A stretch of DNA of 64,000 nt, taken from positions 1-64,000 of the forward strand of contig CAJAFV010000086.1 of the NCBI GenBank assembly GCA_903939115.1, given 5' to 3'. The position numbers were made by a program, and so were the translations under genes. Of the stretch, positions 25,258-34,630 are shown piece after piece. The stretch comes from an uncultured Geobacteraceae bacterium (lineage in GTDB: Bacteria > Desulfobacterota > Desulfuromonadia > Geobacterales > Pseudopelobacteraceae). Positions within the stretch are counted from its first letter, which is position 1. Every line of letters begins with the position of its first letter. The notes beneath the pieces were generated by a model. The model did no database searches. It saw nothing but the letters and a program-made list of their open reading frames with translations, and was not told the origin of the DNA.

Positions 25258-26742
25258 ATGAAGCATATTTTGTTGATAGTTACTCTGCTGGCCCTGTCTG
25301 TTACCGGCACACAGGCGGCAACACTGGAAGAGAAGGTAGTTGAGCACACCATGAAAAACGGAATGAAACTGCTGATGGTGGAGCGGCATACCTCGCCAAC
25401 CGTATCTGCCTGGATTCGTTTCAGAGTCGGGAGTGTCGACGAGCGCAGCGATGAGCGCGGAATCGCCCACCTGCTGGAGCATATGCTCTTTAAAGGGACG
25501 ACCACGCTCGGTACGAAGGATTTTGCCGCAGAGAAGCCGATCCTGGACAGTATCGAAGCAACGGCCAGGGAACTGACGGCGGAGAAGGCAAAAAGAGAAA
25601 AAGCGGACTCCGTAAAGATGACGGAACTTGAAAAACAGCTGACAAAGCTGGAAGCTGATGCGTCAAAATATGTCATAAAAGATGAATTCTTTGAGCTCTA
25701 TTCTAAAAACGGCGGCACCGGCTACAACGCCTTTACCGGTCGCGATGGCACGACATATCTGATCAGCCTGCCATCCAACAAGCTGGAGCTATGGGCTGCC
25801 ATCGAGTCAGATCGCCTGCAAAATGCGGTTCTGCGGGAATTTTACACCGAACGCTCGGTTGTCATGGAAGAACGCCGCAGATCATACGATGCCGATCCGG
25901 AGAGTAAATTGTGGGAAACATTCGTGGCCTCCAGTTTTCTCACTCATTCCTACGGCCAGCCGACAATCGGCTGGATGTCAGATATTGAAAATCTCACCCG
26001 GACCAAGGCGGAGCAGTTTTTCCATAATTATTATGCGCCCAACAATGCGATCGTTGCCATTGTCGGTGATATCAATGCAAAGGAAACGATCGCACTGGTC
26101 GAGCGCTATTTCGGCACAATCAAGCCGGGGAAAGAGGTACCTCCGGTCACCGCACTGGAACCGAAACAGTCCGGAGAACGCCGCATAGAGCTGGTTGCGG
26201 AAGCTGAACCGTCAATGATGATGGGCTTCCATAAGCCGGGTATTGCCACTCCCGATGATTATGTTTTTGATGTCATCAGCATGATTCTTGGAAGCGGCCG
26301 GACGTCGCGTTTTTACAAAAAACTGGTGATTGAGGCGCAACTCGCCACTGAAATAGGGGCGTTTGATGCTCCGGGGGATCGCTATCCGAATCTGTTTGTC
26401 GTAACAGCGAACCCGCGCGCGCCACACACCGTTAAAGAGGTTGAAGATGCCATTCAGGCCGAACTGGATCTGCTGAAAACCACCCCGGTGGCCGAACGGG
26501 ACCTGCAGCGCATCCTTAATAAGATAGAGTATGAGGAAGCACGCCGGATGGGTACCAATGGTGGTCTTGCACGCAACCTGACTGAGTACGAAGCGACAAC
26601 CGGCAGTTGGCGGTATATGACCGAAAATCGTGGCAAGATTGCCAAAGTCACGCCGGCTGACATTCAGCGGGTGGCCGCCGCCTACTTCACCCGTGAGAAC
26701 CGCACGGTTGGTTTTATTACCAAAAAAGGGGGTGACAAATGA
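25258..26742 (+). CDS. Exported M16 zinc peptidase, catalytic subunit
   Basis: The ATG at 25258 is preferred over 25243 because GGGAG then lies 7 bases upstream. It gives 494 residues with a signal peptide (LLIVTLLALSVTGTQA). The zinc motif is HLLEH (H71, E74, H75). A helical, lysine-rich insert of about 60 residues (about 97-145) interrupts the first half, as in other exported M16 proteins of this type. It is followed by a non-catalytic M16 partner with a 4-base overlap. The two should form a periplasmic heterodimer that degrades or processes peptides. Confidence 0.92.
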   Translation: MKHILLIVTLLALSVTGTQAATLEEKVVEHTMKNGMKLLMVERHTSPTVSAWIRFRVGSVDERSDERGIAHLLEHMLFKGTTTLGTKDFAAEKPILDSIEATARELTAEKAKREKADSVKMTELEKQLTKLEADASKYVIKDEFFELYSKNGGTGYNAFTGRDGTTYLISLPSNKLELWAAIESDRLQNAVLREFYTERSVVMEERRRSYDADPESKLWETFVASSFLTHSYGQPTIGWMSDIENLTRTKAEQFFHNYYAPNNAIVAIVGDINAKETIALVERYFGTIKPGKEVPPVTALEPKQSGERRIELVAEAEPSMMMGFHKPGIATPDDYVFDVISMILGSGRTSRFYKKLVIEAQLATEIGAFDAPGDRYPNLFVVTANPRAPHTVKEVEDAIQAELDLLKTTPVAERDLQRILNKIEYEEARRMGTNGGLARNLTEYEATTGSWRYMTENRGKIAKVTPADIQRVAAAYFTRENRTVGFITKKGGDK

Positions 26743-28169
26743 GTCGGTTTATACTGCTACTCTGCTTTCTGGCTATCGCCGTCGCACCTGTGTATGCAAC
26801 GGAGCAACAGCCGGCAAATCCTCGAACCATGAAATTTCCCGCTTTGAATTTTCAGATTCCTAAAGCCGAACGCGTCGTGCTGGAGTGCGGGATGCCTGTC
26901 TACCTGCTGCGCGACACCGAACTGCCGATCATAAACATGACCGCAATGATACGGGTCGGATCGGTTTACGAACCGGCAACAAAAACAGGACTGGCCGGAA
27001 TGGCCGGCAGTGTCATGCGCAGCGGCGGTGCCGGAGGCCTGACGCCGGAACAGATGGATGATGAGCTCGAATTCATGGCTTCTTCGGTCGAAAGCGGCAT
27101 CGGCAGCGATATGGGGACTCTCTCGCTGACGGCGCTTAAAAAGAACTTTAACCGTACGCTGCAGATTTTTAATGACGTGCTTCTGCACCCCGACTTCAGT
27201 GCGAAACGGCTTGAAATTACCCGGCAGCAGAGCATTGAAGGCTTGCGGCGTCAAAATGACGATCCCAAAGAGATAGCCGGGCGGGAGATAAACCGGACCA
27301 TTTATGCAGGGCACCCTCTGGGAAACATTGCGACCTTTGAGTCGATTAATTCTGTAACCCGCCAGGATCTGGTTGATTTCCACCGCCGTTACTACCGGCT
27401 TGACAACATGATCCTTGCAGTTTCCGGCGATTTTGATCGAACCGCATTGCTTAAAGAGTTGAATCTGGTTTTTAAGCCGGAAAGATACCCGGCCGCTCTC
27501 GTTCTGCCAAACATACCTCAACCGAAAGAACTGCTGCAGGGTGCGGTACTCTATGGCAAAAAGGATGTCAATCAAACGGTCATTCGTATGGGGCACCTCG
27601 GACTAACCAAGGACTCCCCTGATATCTATGCGGTTCGCCTGCTGGACTACATTCTTGGCGGGAGTTTCACCTCACGGTTGACGATGGAGATCCGTACCAA
27701 TCAGGGGCTGGCCTACAGCGTCGGGAGTCACTTTGACATCGGCCGCCGTTTTACCGGAAGCTTTATTGCTGAAACTGAGACCAAGGCCGAATCGACCGGA
27801 AAAGCGATCAATCTGATGAAAAGTATTATCTCCGGCCTGACAACAGAACCGGTCAGAGACGATGAGCTTACTGCCGCCCGGGAATACATGATAAACTCAT
27901 TCATGTTCGGCTTCACCAGTCCGGTTTCAATTGTAACCCAACGCGCCCGGCTTGAGTATTACGGCTACCCTGACGGTTACCTTGAGCAGTATCGCGATAA
28001 TATTGCCAAAGTAACCAAAGCTGATATATTGACCGTTGCTCAAAAATATCTGCATCCTGATGCGTTTAAAATTGTTGTTGTCGGCGATGCGGCAAAGTTC
28101 GATCTGCCGCTCGAATCGCTCGGCAAGGTGCAGGAACTTGACCTGAAGCTGAATATTCCCAAACCATGA
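26739..28169 (+). CDS. Exported M16 family protein, inactive partner subunit
   Basis: The 476-residue product begins with a signal peptide (FILLLCFLAIAVAPVYA). It has the M16 fold, but at the expected zinc site it reads GLAGMAGSVMRSGG instead of HXXEH, so it cannot bind zinc there. The C-terminal half keeps the glycine-rich LGGSFTSRLTMEIRTNQGLAYSV motif that contacts substrate in M16 dimers. It overlaps the catalytic gene by 4 bases, the usual pairing of active and inactive subunits. A TPR or dimerisation tail is not seen. Confidence 0.9.
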   Translation: MSRFILLLCFLAIAVAPVYATEQQPANPRTMKFPALNFQIPKAERVVLECGMPVYLLRDTELPIINMTAMIRVGSVYEPATKTGLAGMAGSVMRSGGAGGLTPEQMDDELEFMASSVESGIGSDMGTLSLTALKKNFNRTLQIFNDVLLHPDFSAKRLEITRQQSIEGLRRQNDDPKEIAGREINRTIYAGHPLGNIATFESINSVTRQDLVDFHRRYYRLDNMILAVSGDFDRTALLKELNLVFKPERYPAALVLPNIPQPKELLQGAVLYGKKDVNQTVIRMGHLGLTKDSPDIYAVRLLDYILGGSFTSRLTMEIRTNQGLAYSVGSHFDIGRRFTGSFIAETETKAESTGKAINLMKSIISGLTTEPVRDDELTAAREYMINSFMFGFTSPVSIVTQRARLEYYGYPDGYLEQYRDNIAKVTKADILTVAQKYLHPDAFKIVVVGDAAKFDLPLESLGKVQELDLKLNIPKP

Positions 28170-28195
28170 AACGCAGATATGTGAGGTAAAAAGAG

Positions 28196-28600
28196 ATGAC
28201 TACTTTTGCATGGGATAGCAGTATCGCCCTCGGTATTCCGACTATCGATGAGCAGCACAAGGCGCTTTTCGGCTGGCTTGACACACTTAATGAGGAAATT
28301 AAGAACGGCGGCGGGGCTGAAGCGGTTGGAGAGGTTATCAGGAATTTGATTGCCTACGTGACGGAACATTTCTGCGAAGAAGAGCGACTGATGCTCTCCT
28401 GCAATTACCCCGCATTTGTCGCTCACCGTATGGAGCATGACCAGTTTGTCTCACGTTTACAGGAAATACAGGTCAACTTTATCGCCGGTCATGACATGGG
28501 CGAGAACGTTGCGGCTTTAATGGCGGAGTGGCTGGTCTGTCATATAAAAGGGACTGACCAGGGCTACAGCAGGTTTATTCACCAGCAGGAGAAGCTGTAA
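28196..28600 (+). CDS. Bacteriohemerythrin
   Basis: A 134-residue four-helix protein with the full set of di-iron ligands: H21, H58, E62, H77, H81, H116 and D121 (motifs DEQHKALF, EHFCEEE, HRMEHDQF, HIKGTDQGY). Hemerythrins bind O2 reversibly. In anaerobes they are used for oxygen sensing, storage or scavenging. There is no signalling domain. GAGGTAAAAAGAG lies before the ATG. It is 26 bases after the M16 gene and ends at a hairpin. Confidence 0.95.
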   Translation: MTTFAWDSSIALGIPTIDEQHKALFGWLDTLNEEIKNGGGAEAVGEVIRNLIAYVTEHFCEEERLMLSCNYPAFVAHRMEHDQFVSRLQEIQVNFIAGHDMGENVAALMAEWLVCHIKGTDQGYSRFIHQQEKL

Positions 28601-28610
28601 CCCCTCTAAA

Positions 28611-28663
28611 TCTCCCCTTAGATAAGGGGAGACTTCAAGGCTTCCCCCCGGGACTGAGGGGGG
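28611..28663. terminator. Two hairpins between convergent genes
   Basis: TCTCCCCTT-AGAT-AAGGGGAGA is a perfect 9-base stem, followed by CCCCCC-N8-GGGGGG. They lie between the bacteriohemerythrin and FAD oxidoreductase genes, which face each other, and probably act in both directions. Confidence 0.55.
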
Positions 28664-30241
28664 TCAGGTTTTCAGCCGTTCCGCGATACTATCCGCGACT
28701 TTTATGCCATCCACGGCGGAACTCATAATGCCGCCGGCATAACCGGCGCCTTCACCGACCGGGTAGAGGCCTTTAACGCCGACGGACTCGAAACAGCTGT
28801 CACGCAGGACCCGCACCGGTGAAGAGGTGCGGGATTCAATGCCGATCAAGGTGGCTTCGGCAGTCACAAACCCCCGCAACTTACGGCCGAAATCAGTAAT
28901 CCCTTCCCGCAACGTATCGATGATAAACGGCGGCAGTACCGTGTCCAGTTCTGTTTCACAGATGCCGGGGCGATAACTTGTTCTGGCGGCACCTTTTCCG
29001 GGCAGTCCTAAAAAACCGAGCAGGTTTTGTGCCGGCGCCCGGTAACCACCGCCTCCCAATTCAAACGCCCGCTGCTCCCACTTTCGTTGCAGGCGAACTC
29101 CTGCCAGCGATCCCGGCCCGTCAAAATCATCTTCCCGAACATTGACCACCAGAGCGCTGTTGGCATAGGGCGAGTTGCGCAGCTGGCCGCTCATGCCGTT
29201 GGTGACGACCCCTCCCGCTTCTGACGCTCCCCCGACAACGACACCGCCTGGGCACATGCAGAAGGAATAGGCGCTGCGCCCGCTGGAACTGCTGTTCCAG
29301 GCAACAGCATAATCGGCAGCAGGAAGGTTTGGCTGTTTTTGGCTGCCATACTGAATGGTGTTGATCAGCTCCTGCGGGTGCTCAACCCTGAGGCCCATTG
29401 CGAACGGTTTCCGCTGAAGCGGTACGTTCAGCCGCTCCAGCATTTCAAACGTATCACGGGCGCTATGGCCACTGGCTAGAATCAGGTGGTCACACCGGAT
29501 TTCTTCAGAATCGTTCAGGATAACGGCGGAGAGCCTTCCGTTTGCGATACTCAGGTCGGTCATCCGGCAGCCAAAACGGAAGATAAAACCTTTGTCCTGC
29601 AGTTCCCGTCTGATAGCGCTTATTACGGTTCTCAGCCGGTCGGTGCCGATGTGCGGTTTGGCGAGATACCGTATCTCAGGCTGGGCCCCGAAAGTCGCTA
29701 ATTTATCCAGTACCCAGGGAACTAACCGGTCTTTTGAGCGGCAGGTCAGCTTGCCGTCAGAAAACGTTCCCGCTCCCCCCTCCCCGAACTGGACATTGGA
29801 TTCAGGATCAAGGATACCATCCTTCCAAAAACGCTGTACGGAGAGTGCCCGTTGTTCTACCGGTTCCCCCCGTTCCACGATTGTTGCCGCTAATCCGTAC
29901 TCGGCGAGACGCAAGGCGGCAAATAGCCCGGCCGGGCCGCTTCCGACAATAACGATACGTTGTGACGACTGCAGTTGCTGAGGGGTCTGGTGTACTATTT
30001 CGTCGAACCACTCCAGCGCAGGGTCCGTACCAAGACGTGACTGTACCAGATTGTCAGCGGAAAAAGAGAGCGTGTAGACTATCTTGATCTGTGGCTTTTT
30101 ACGGGCATCGATACCTTTGCGGATTATGCGGACATTCTGAAGAGATGAAAGAGTGACAGATAGTTTTGCCGCCAGTAGCGCAGGCAGGGTTTCTTCAGCA
30201 TCGTTCGGGGTAAGCAATAGGTTCCGATAAATAAAAGGCAT
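28664..30241 (-). CDS. FAD-dependent oxidoreductase (uncharacterised dehydrogenase family)
   Basis: A 525-residue flavoprotein. After an N-terminal domain of about 90 residues it has the dinucleotide-binding motif IVGSGPAGLFAALRLAEYG, then an ERG at the end of the second beta strand. Family motifs include NVQFGEGGAGTFSDGKLTCR, CMCPGGVVVGGASE and YPVGEGAGYAGGIMSSAVDG near the C-terminus. Proteins of this type are widespread but their substrate is not established. The stop sits inside a GC-rich hairpin. It is transcribed with the receiver gene 4 bases upstream. Confidence 0.85.
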   Translation of the reverse strand: MPFIYRNLLLTPNDAEETLPALLAAKLSVTLSSLQNVRIIRKGIDARKKPQIKIVYTLSFSADNLVQSRLGTDPALEWFDEIVHQTPQQLQSSQRIVIVGSGPAGLFAALRLAEYGLAATIVERGEPVEQRALSVQRFWKDGILDPESNVQFGEGGAGTFSDGKLTCRSKDRLVPWVLDKLATFGAQPEIRYLAKPHIGTDRLRTVISAIRRELQDKGFIFRFGCRMTDLSIANGRLSAVILNDSEEIRCDHLILASGHSARDTFEMLERLNVPLQRKPFAMGLRVEHPQELINTIQYGSQKQPNLPAADYAVAWNSSSSGRSAYSFCMCPGGVVVGGASEAGGVVTNGMSGQLRNSPYANSALVVNVREDDFDGPGSLAGVRLQRKWEQRAFELGGGGYRAPAQNLLGFLGLPGKGAARTSYRPGICETELDTVLPPFIIDTLREGITDFGRKLRGFVTAEATLIGIESRTSSPVRVLRDSCFESVGVKGLYPVGEGAGYAGGIMSSAVDGIKVADSIAERLKT

Positions 30242-30245
30242 GGTG

Positions 30246-30644
30246 TCAGTTCTGCAGATATTTTCTGCGCTCCAGCAGCTGTTCTACAATAATGACAACA
30301 TCCACTGGGCTGGTTGACTTCGGGATATGTATTTTCGCGCCCATTTCCGGGACATCATGCTCATGGGGTGCTTCCTTGATCATTGAAGTCAGCAGAATAA
30401 TTACCGGGGGGTGGTCACCGGCCAACCGGCCGATTTCCATGCAGGTGCTGACCCCTCCCATGCGTGGCATAACAAGATCAGAAATCACGACGTCCGGTAA
30501 CGTCTCAAGATAGGTCTTTATCCCCTCAATGCCGTCATTCGCATTAAACACGGTGAATCCGTTGTCTTTGAAATTGTCCGTCAAAACTTTCAAAAAAAAA
30601 GGATCGTCATCGATGAGTAGAATTTTTCTGGGAGAACAGGTCAT
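30246..30644 (-). CDS. Single-domain response regulator
   Basis: The 132-residue receiver domain has D12/D13/D14 in the acidic pocket (LLIDDDP), phospho-acceptor D56 (VISDLVMP), the switch threonine in LLTSM and K109 in HIPKSTS. It has no output domain, so it acts by protein contact. It lies 80 bases downstream of the receiver-kinase hybrid gene on the same strand, its likely phosphate source. Confidence 0.88.
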   Translation of the reverse strand: MTCSPRKILLIDDDPFFLKVLTDNFKDNGFTVFNANDGIEGIKTYLETLPDVVISDLVMPRMGGVSTCMEIGRLAGDHPPVIILLTSMIKEAPHEHDVPEMGAKIHIPKSTSPVDVVIIVEQLLERRKYLQN

Positions 30645-30724
30645 CGCGGCACACTACCTGGAATGAGTGTCAAAAGATGAGGCATAGTACACTACCTCTC
30701 CAGGAAAAAGAAAGTATGAAAGTT

Positions 30725-31915
30725 TTACCTAAAGGCCGGAAACTCGAGGCGGAATGTGGTACCTTCCGGCGAAGTGTATTCAACCTCCATGCTCCCTTCA
30801 TACATTCTGGCAATACGTTGAGCTACCGGGAGCCCCATGCCGGTGCCGCGGTTTTTTGTGCTGAAGAAAGGATCAAAGATGCTGGGGAGAACATCTTCCG
30901 AAATGCCGCTGCCGCTATCACTAACCCTGATTACGACCCTGTTGTTCTTTTCAAAAACTTCAACAGTAAGAGAGCCTCCGGAGCTCATTGCATCCAGAGC
31001 ATTCAAAAAAAGATTTGTGAATATCTGTTCCAACTCGGTCGGATCCCCCGTTATGGGGGGTGGAACCCCGTGATAGCGCCGGTCAACCTGAATTTTTCTG
31101 GCTTCCGTCTGCGGGGAGAAGGCTTCGATAGCGTTATCGATTACCTGGTTTATCTGGATGTCAGACGAAATGGTGCGGGTTCTTCGGGATGCATCCAGCA
31201 ATTTTCTGATAATAGAATCTATTCGATCGACCTCTTTCAGAATCTTTGTCTGATATTCAAGCTGATCCGGTTCCGTTGCTGTTTGACGCATGAGTTGGAC
31301 GAAGAGGGAGATGGAATTGAGCGGGTTGCGTATCTCATGCGCCATACCGGCGGAAAGATAGCCCATCGCCGCGAGTTTTTCTGACCGGGCGATTTCTTCC
31401 AACGCGTTCTGGAGGGCATCCGATTTTTCATGAACCCTCTTTTTGAGTTCAAGGTTCCACTGCTCTATTTCGGAGAGAAGAAGCTCCTGTTGTTTTTGTA
31501 ATGCCCGGTTGTGAAGCTCTATCTCCCTGATTCTCAGTACGTTTTCAAGCCGTTCGATCAGATTACGATTATTGAATGGTTTGAGAATATATTCTGAAGC
31601 ACCATTTTTCATCGATGCTACGGCAATCTCTTCACTCCCCTTGCCGGTAAGCATTACGACGTACGTATCCGGAAAACATGACTTGATCTGCTGCAGCACA
31701 GAAAGCCCGTCCATGTCCGGCATCATATAGTCGAGTAGGACCAGATCAGGAGCATAACGGGCAACAAGCTCAAAGCCGTCACTGGCGCGCTCTGCCGTAT
31801 ATGCGTGGAAACCGCTCTTTGCGAGTATCAGGGAAGTTAGTTCGAGAATGTTTCGGTCGTCATCAATGATGACAACAGAGACTTTTTTGTCAGGTGAGTC
31901 CGTTTCTGTTGTCAT
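30725..31915 (-). CDS. Receiver-histidine kinase hybrid
   Basis: The start is set at ATG 31915 (MTTETDSPDKKVSVVIIDDD); the track's longer start would run into the UspA gene. The 396-residue cytoplasmic protein has an N-terminal receiver with D62 (LLDYMMPDMDG) and K112-type lysine (LKPF). A coiled coil (about 125-170) follows, then a HisKA domain with the H-box MGYLSAGMAHEIRNPLNS. The HATPase domain shows N (IFTNLFLNALDAMSS), G1 (SDSGSGI) and G2 (GTGMGL) boxes. There is no transmembrane helix, so it receives its signal by phosphotransfer to its own receiver. It starts 20 bases after the UspA stop. Confidence 0.9.
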   Translation of the reverse strand: MTTETDSPDKKVSVVIIDDDRNILELTSLILAKSGFHAYTAERASDGFELVARYAPDLVLLDYMMPDMDGLSVLQQIKSCFPDTYVVMLTGKGSEEIAVASMKNGASEYILKPFNNRNLIERLENVLRIREIELHNRALQKQQELLLSEIEQWNLELKKRVHEKSDALQNALEEIARSEKLAAMGYLSAGMAHEIRNPLNSISLFVQLMRQTATEPDQLEYQTKILKEVDRIDSIIRKLLDASRRTRTISSDIQINQVIDNAIEAFSPQTEARKIQVDRRYHGVPPPITGDPTELEQIFTNLFLNALDAMSSGGSLTVEVFEKNNRVVIRVSDSGSGISEDVLPSIFDPFFSTKNRGTGMGLPVAQRIARMYEGSMEVEYTSPEGTTFRLEFPAFR

Positions 31916-31934
31916 GGATGGGCAACTCTCTGCT

Positions 31935-32384
31935 TTAATTACTCGGGAGCCTGACCGTAAGTACGGGACAGCTTGCAGAGCGGACAACCCGCTCTGCCGT
32001 ACTGCCGAAAAGGATACGGTCAAGACCGGTTCTGCCATGTGTACCGATTACAATCAGAGACGCATCAATTTTAGACGCATTAGCCGTAATTTCGTCATAC
32101 GGAATACCGGTTACGATCGCCGTTTTGTAATTAGTAAAAGTACCGAGCCGTGAAGAGCAAAATGCTGCCATCATGCTGACGGCACTCTCTTCGATCTCTT
32201 TTTCAAGCTGTTCAAATGATATGTGCGGCACATAGAAACCACGCAAATCGACCGGTTCATTAATAACATGAATTATTGTCAGTTCGGCATTGAACTGAGT
32301 AGCCAGAGTCAGAGCATAGTCAAAAGCACATTCAGAATTTTCGGAAAAATCGACGGCGGTCAGAATTTTTGTAAAAGGTTTCAT
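31935..32384 (-). CDS. Universal stress protein (UspA family, ATP-binding type)
   Basis: The start at 32384 (MKPFTKILTAVDFSENS) is chosen for its ribosome binding site GGAGGATTCCC; the track's 32453 start lacks one. The 149-residue protein has the ATP-binding motif G-X2-G-X9-G-S/T as GTHGRTGLDRILFGST. It sits between two receiver-type genes on the same strand, so it is probably induced with them under stress. Its function in the cell is not specific. Confidence 0.92.
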   Translation of the reverse strand: MKPFTKILTAVDFSENSECAFDYALTLATQFNAELTIIHVINEPVDLRGFYVPHISFEQLEKEIEESAVSMMAAFCSSRLGTFTNYKTAIVTGIPYDEITANASKIDASLIVIGTHGRTGLDRILFGSTAERVVRSASCPVLTVRLPSN

Positions 32385-32406
32385 GGGAATCCTCCTGGCC
32401 GTCTGC

Positions 32407-32781
32407 TCAGGCCGCTTTGGAAATTTTGTCGATGACCTTTTTAAGGTCGTCATATTTTACCGGTTTGTTGATATATTCGAACGCGCCAAGTGTAATCGCC
32501 TCAAGATACGACTCGACCTCCCCATAGGCGGTGATCATAATAACCTTGCTGGACGGGTAGCTGCGTTTTAACTCACGCAGAAACGCCAGGCCATTCATTT
32601 CAGGCATGTTGAGATCGGTAATGATCAGCTCAACAGCGTTGTTGCGCAAAAAGTTGAGAGCCTCAAGGCCGTTCCCTGCTGATGAGACATCATAGCCGTC
32701 ATGGGTTAGAATCTTGGAGAGTGCCACCCGAGCGTTCTCCTCATCATCAACAACCAGTATCCTTTTATATTCGTGTGGCAC
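32407..32781 (-). CDS. Single-domain response regulator (GTG start)
   Basis: GTG at 32781 is preferred because GGAG lies about 6 bases upstream. The track's 32841 start adds 20 unrelated residues. The 124-residue receiver has D11/D12 in the acidic pocket (LVVDDEE), phospho-acceptor D56 (IITDLNMP), the switch threonine (MITAYG) and a lysine in NKPVKY. There is no output domain. It begins the receiver-UspA-hybrid kinase group and is likely cotranscribed with it. Confidence 0.88.
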   Translation of the reverse strand: MPHEYKRILVVDDEENARVALSKILTHDGYDVSSAGNGLEALNFLRNNAVELIITDLNMPEMNGLAFLRELKRSYPSSKVIMITAYGEVESYLEAITLGAFEYINKPVKYDDLKKVIDKISKAA

Positions 32782-32904
32782 GGTTATTCTCCTGCACGGT
32801 TCGAAGTACAGGAAGTCTAACATGGAGTGGCGGAGTGTCAAGAGCCAGATTTTTTTTTATTTGTTTCGGCAGGAATAATTTAACGAGGGGGTAACCTTTC
32901 TGTA

Positions 32905-33783
32905 TTACTGCGTAATGCCATCGCTATCCAGCTCAATATACTCCGGTTTACCTGTGGCCCCGAGCGACTTATACGGCTTGCCATTCAGCTCCACATCGAT
33001 CCTTCCGGCATTACTTAATTCCAGCGCGACCTTTTTTTCTGCTTTCCACTCGATGACATCACCCGTCGTAAGCTCATACGGTTGTGCTGCAGAGCCATCG
33101 ACAGTAACCATTAATGTGCCGTTCTGGGTCACTTTTATTTTAAGGATAAACCCTTTGGGCACGGCCACAGAACGCTCCGGCGGCACTCTCTTTTCAACAG
33201 TGGCCCTTTCAGACGTCTGTTTTTCCACCGTAAGGACAGGAGCATCCTGCGCTCTTCTCTCGGTGCGTGCGGCGCTTTGCACGTTCTGGATAGCGGCATT
33301 CTGTACCGGAGGAACAACAATCACAGTCGTTTGCGGTTGACGAACGAGAGGCGGGGGTGGGCGATTAAAAAAAGTAGCCGTAATCAGAATCAGCGCCAGC
33401 AATAGTGCCGGGAATGTCAATTTCTTCAGTGATATCAGACGGCGCTTGGGACGATTTCCGGGGGGCGATATGCCGGCCGGATCACTCTTTTCACCCTGGC
33501 CTCCAAAAAGCTTGGTATACATCCGCGCGATATCTTCTGAATTCAGGCCGAGGTAGGTAGCGTAGATGCGGAGAAAACCCTTAAGGTAGGCCTGGTTAGC
33601 GAATTCGCCGATCTGGTCATCTTCCAAAGCCTTGAGATGAGAAATGCCGATCTTTGTCGTTTCAGAAGCTTCTTCAAGCGTAATTTCATGAAATTCGCGG
33701 CAGCGGCGCAGTATGGACCCGGGCGAACCGCTTCCCGTTTCCGGCAATGATGAAACCGGTTCTTTCATCCTGTTGACACTCAC
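32905..33783 (-). CDS. RodZ-like protein: helix-turn-helix, membrane helix, DUF4115
   Basis: The 292-residue protein has an N-terminal RodZ-type helix-turn-helix (SILRRCREFHEITLEEASETT, SHLKALEDDQ; about 24-95). One transmembrane helix lies at about 125-142 (LTFPALLLALILITATFF), followed by a periplasmic Gln/Val/Arg linker and a C-terminal DUF4115 beta domain. RodZ anchors the MreB cytoskeleton to the cell wall machinery. The start is GTG at 33783, overlapping the TPR gene stop (GTGA) with GGAG 8 bases upstream; ATG 33768 is the alternative. Coupling with the TPR lipoprotein suggests an envelope role. Confidence 0.82.
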   Translation of the reverse strand: MSVNRMKEPVSSLPETGSGSPGSILRRCREFHEITLEEASETTKIGISHLKALEDDQIGEFANQAYLKGFLRIYATYLGLNSEDIARMYTKLFGGQGEKSDPAGISPPGNRPKRRLISLKKLTFPALLLALILITATFFNRPPPPLVRQPQTTVIVVPPVQNAAIQNVQSAARTERRAQDAPVLTVEKQTSERATVEKRVPPERSVAVPKGFILKIKVTQNGTLMVTVDGSAAQPYELTTGDVIEWKAEKKVALELSNAGRIDVELNGKPYKSLGATGKPEYIELDSDGITQ

Positions 33784-34541
33784 TTAATCAGCTCCAGATA
33801 GCCAAGAGCGGCGCGTCCAAGCTCACTTTCAGGGATAAGGCGCACCGCTTCTTTAAATGAACTGCGGGCAGCATCAATCCTGTTCAGCTTGAGTTGTGCC
33901 TGGCCAAGATAATAATACGCAGCACCATAATCGTGATAAATAGTAAGTGCCTTGTTATATTCAATTATTGCCTGTTCACTTTTGTCCATTGCAAACCAGA
34001 CCCGGCCGAGAGAAACCCGCGCCACGGGGTTACGCGGGTTGATGGCGGCAACCGCCTGTAGCTCTTCCCGGGCTTTCGTATAATCGCCCTTTCCCAGGTA
34101 GGCCAACCCGAGATTAATGCCGGCATTTTCGTTGTTGTCATAGAAAAGATCATCTTTAACGATTTTGAACTGCTGGATGGCGCTGTCCCATCGTTTCAAG
34201 TCGAGATAGGCGACACCCAGATCATTACGGGCGGCAGAGAAACACGGCTTCAGAAGGATTGCTTTCAGAAATTTTGCTTCGGCAAGATCAGAGCGTTTTT
34301 TGCCGACGTAGGCCAGACCGAGATTGTAGAGGACATCAGGATTTTCGGGATCAAGCTTTTCGGCCTCAGTAAGATCAAACAGGGCAGCGGAAAAATTACG
34401 TTCACCAAGATAGGAAACTCCCATCTGATAGTGATAGGAAGCAGGGTTTGGTTTTAGGTCGTTATTCCCCCGGCCTGACATGCACCCGGAAGCGGTCAGG
34501 CAGAGGAGCAGTAGAGTTGTTACGCAGAAACAATTTTTCAT
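33780..34541 (-). CDS. TPR-repeat lipoprotein (PilF/PilW-like)
   Basis: The 253-residue protein has a lipoprotein signal ending in LTASGC (C20), then about six tetratricopeptide repeats. Typical words are ALFDLTEAEKLDPENPDVLYNLGLAYVGK and EAKFLKAILLKPCFSAARNDLGVAYL. This is the layout of PilF/PilW, the outer-membrane pilotin that helps assemble the type IV pilus secretin. No other pilus gene is adjacent, so that role is only suggested. It is coupled to the RodZ-like gene by a 4-base overlap. Confidence 0.82.
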   Translation of the reverse strand: MKNCFCVTTLLLLCLTASGCMSGRGNNDLKPNPASYHYQMGVSYLGERNFSAALFDLTEAEKLDPENPDVLYNLGLAYVGKKRSDLAEAKFLKAILLKPCFSAARNDLGVAYLDLKRWDSAIQQFKIVKDDLFYDNNENAGINLGLAYLGKGDYTKAREELQAVAAINPRNPVARVSLGRVWFAMDKSEQAIIEYNKALTIYHDYGAAYYYLGQAQLKLNRIDAARSSFKEAVRLIPESELGRAALGYLELIK

Positions 34542-34569
34542 TTATCGCTCATATCAATCTGCATCGTAG

Positions 34570-34625
34570 GGGCGCACTGCGTGCGCCCATGTTCGTGCAA
34601 AGGCGAGGGCGTATGCAATACGCCC
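34570..34625. repeat. Pair of short palindromes (GGGCGCAC.. and GGGCGTAT..)
   Basis: GGGCGCAC-TGC-GTGCGCCC (34570-34588) and GGGCGTAT-GCA-ATACGCCC (34607-34625) are perfect 8-base stems. Flanking TAGGGG and CCCCTCC make the whole block roughly symmetrical. They lie between the PfkB gene and the TPR gene on the minus strand and resemble repeats dispersed in Geobacter-type genomes. They may also act as a transcriptional or mRNA-processing boundary. Confidence 0.55.
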
Positions 34626-34630
34626 CTCCA

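Noticed and set aside
26757-27596. 279-codon minus-strand ORF within the inactive M16 gene
   Set aside because: It is antisense to a clear peptidase-family gene with a signal peptide and operon overlap; its translation shows no motif.
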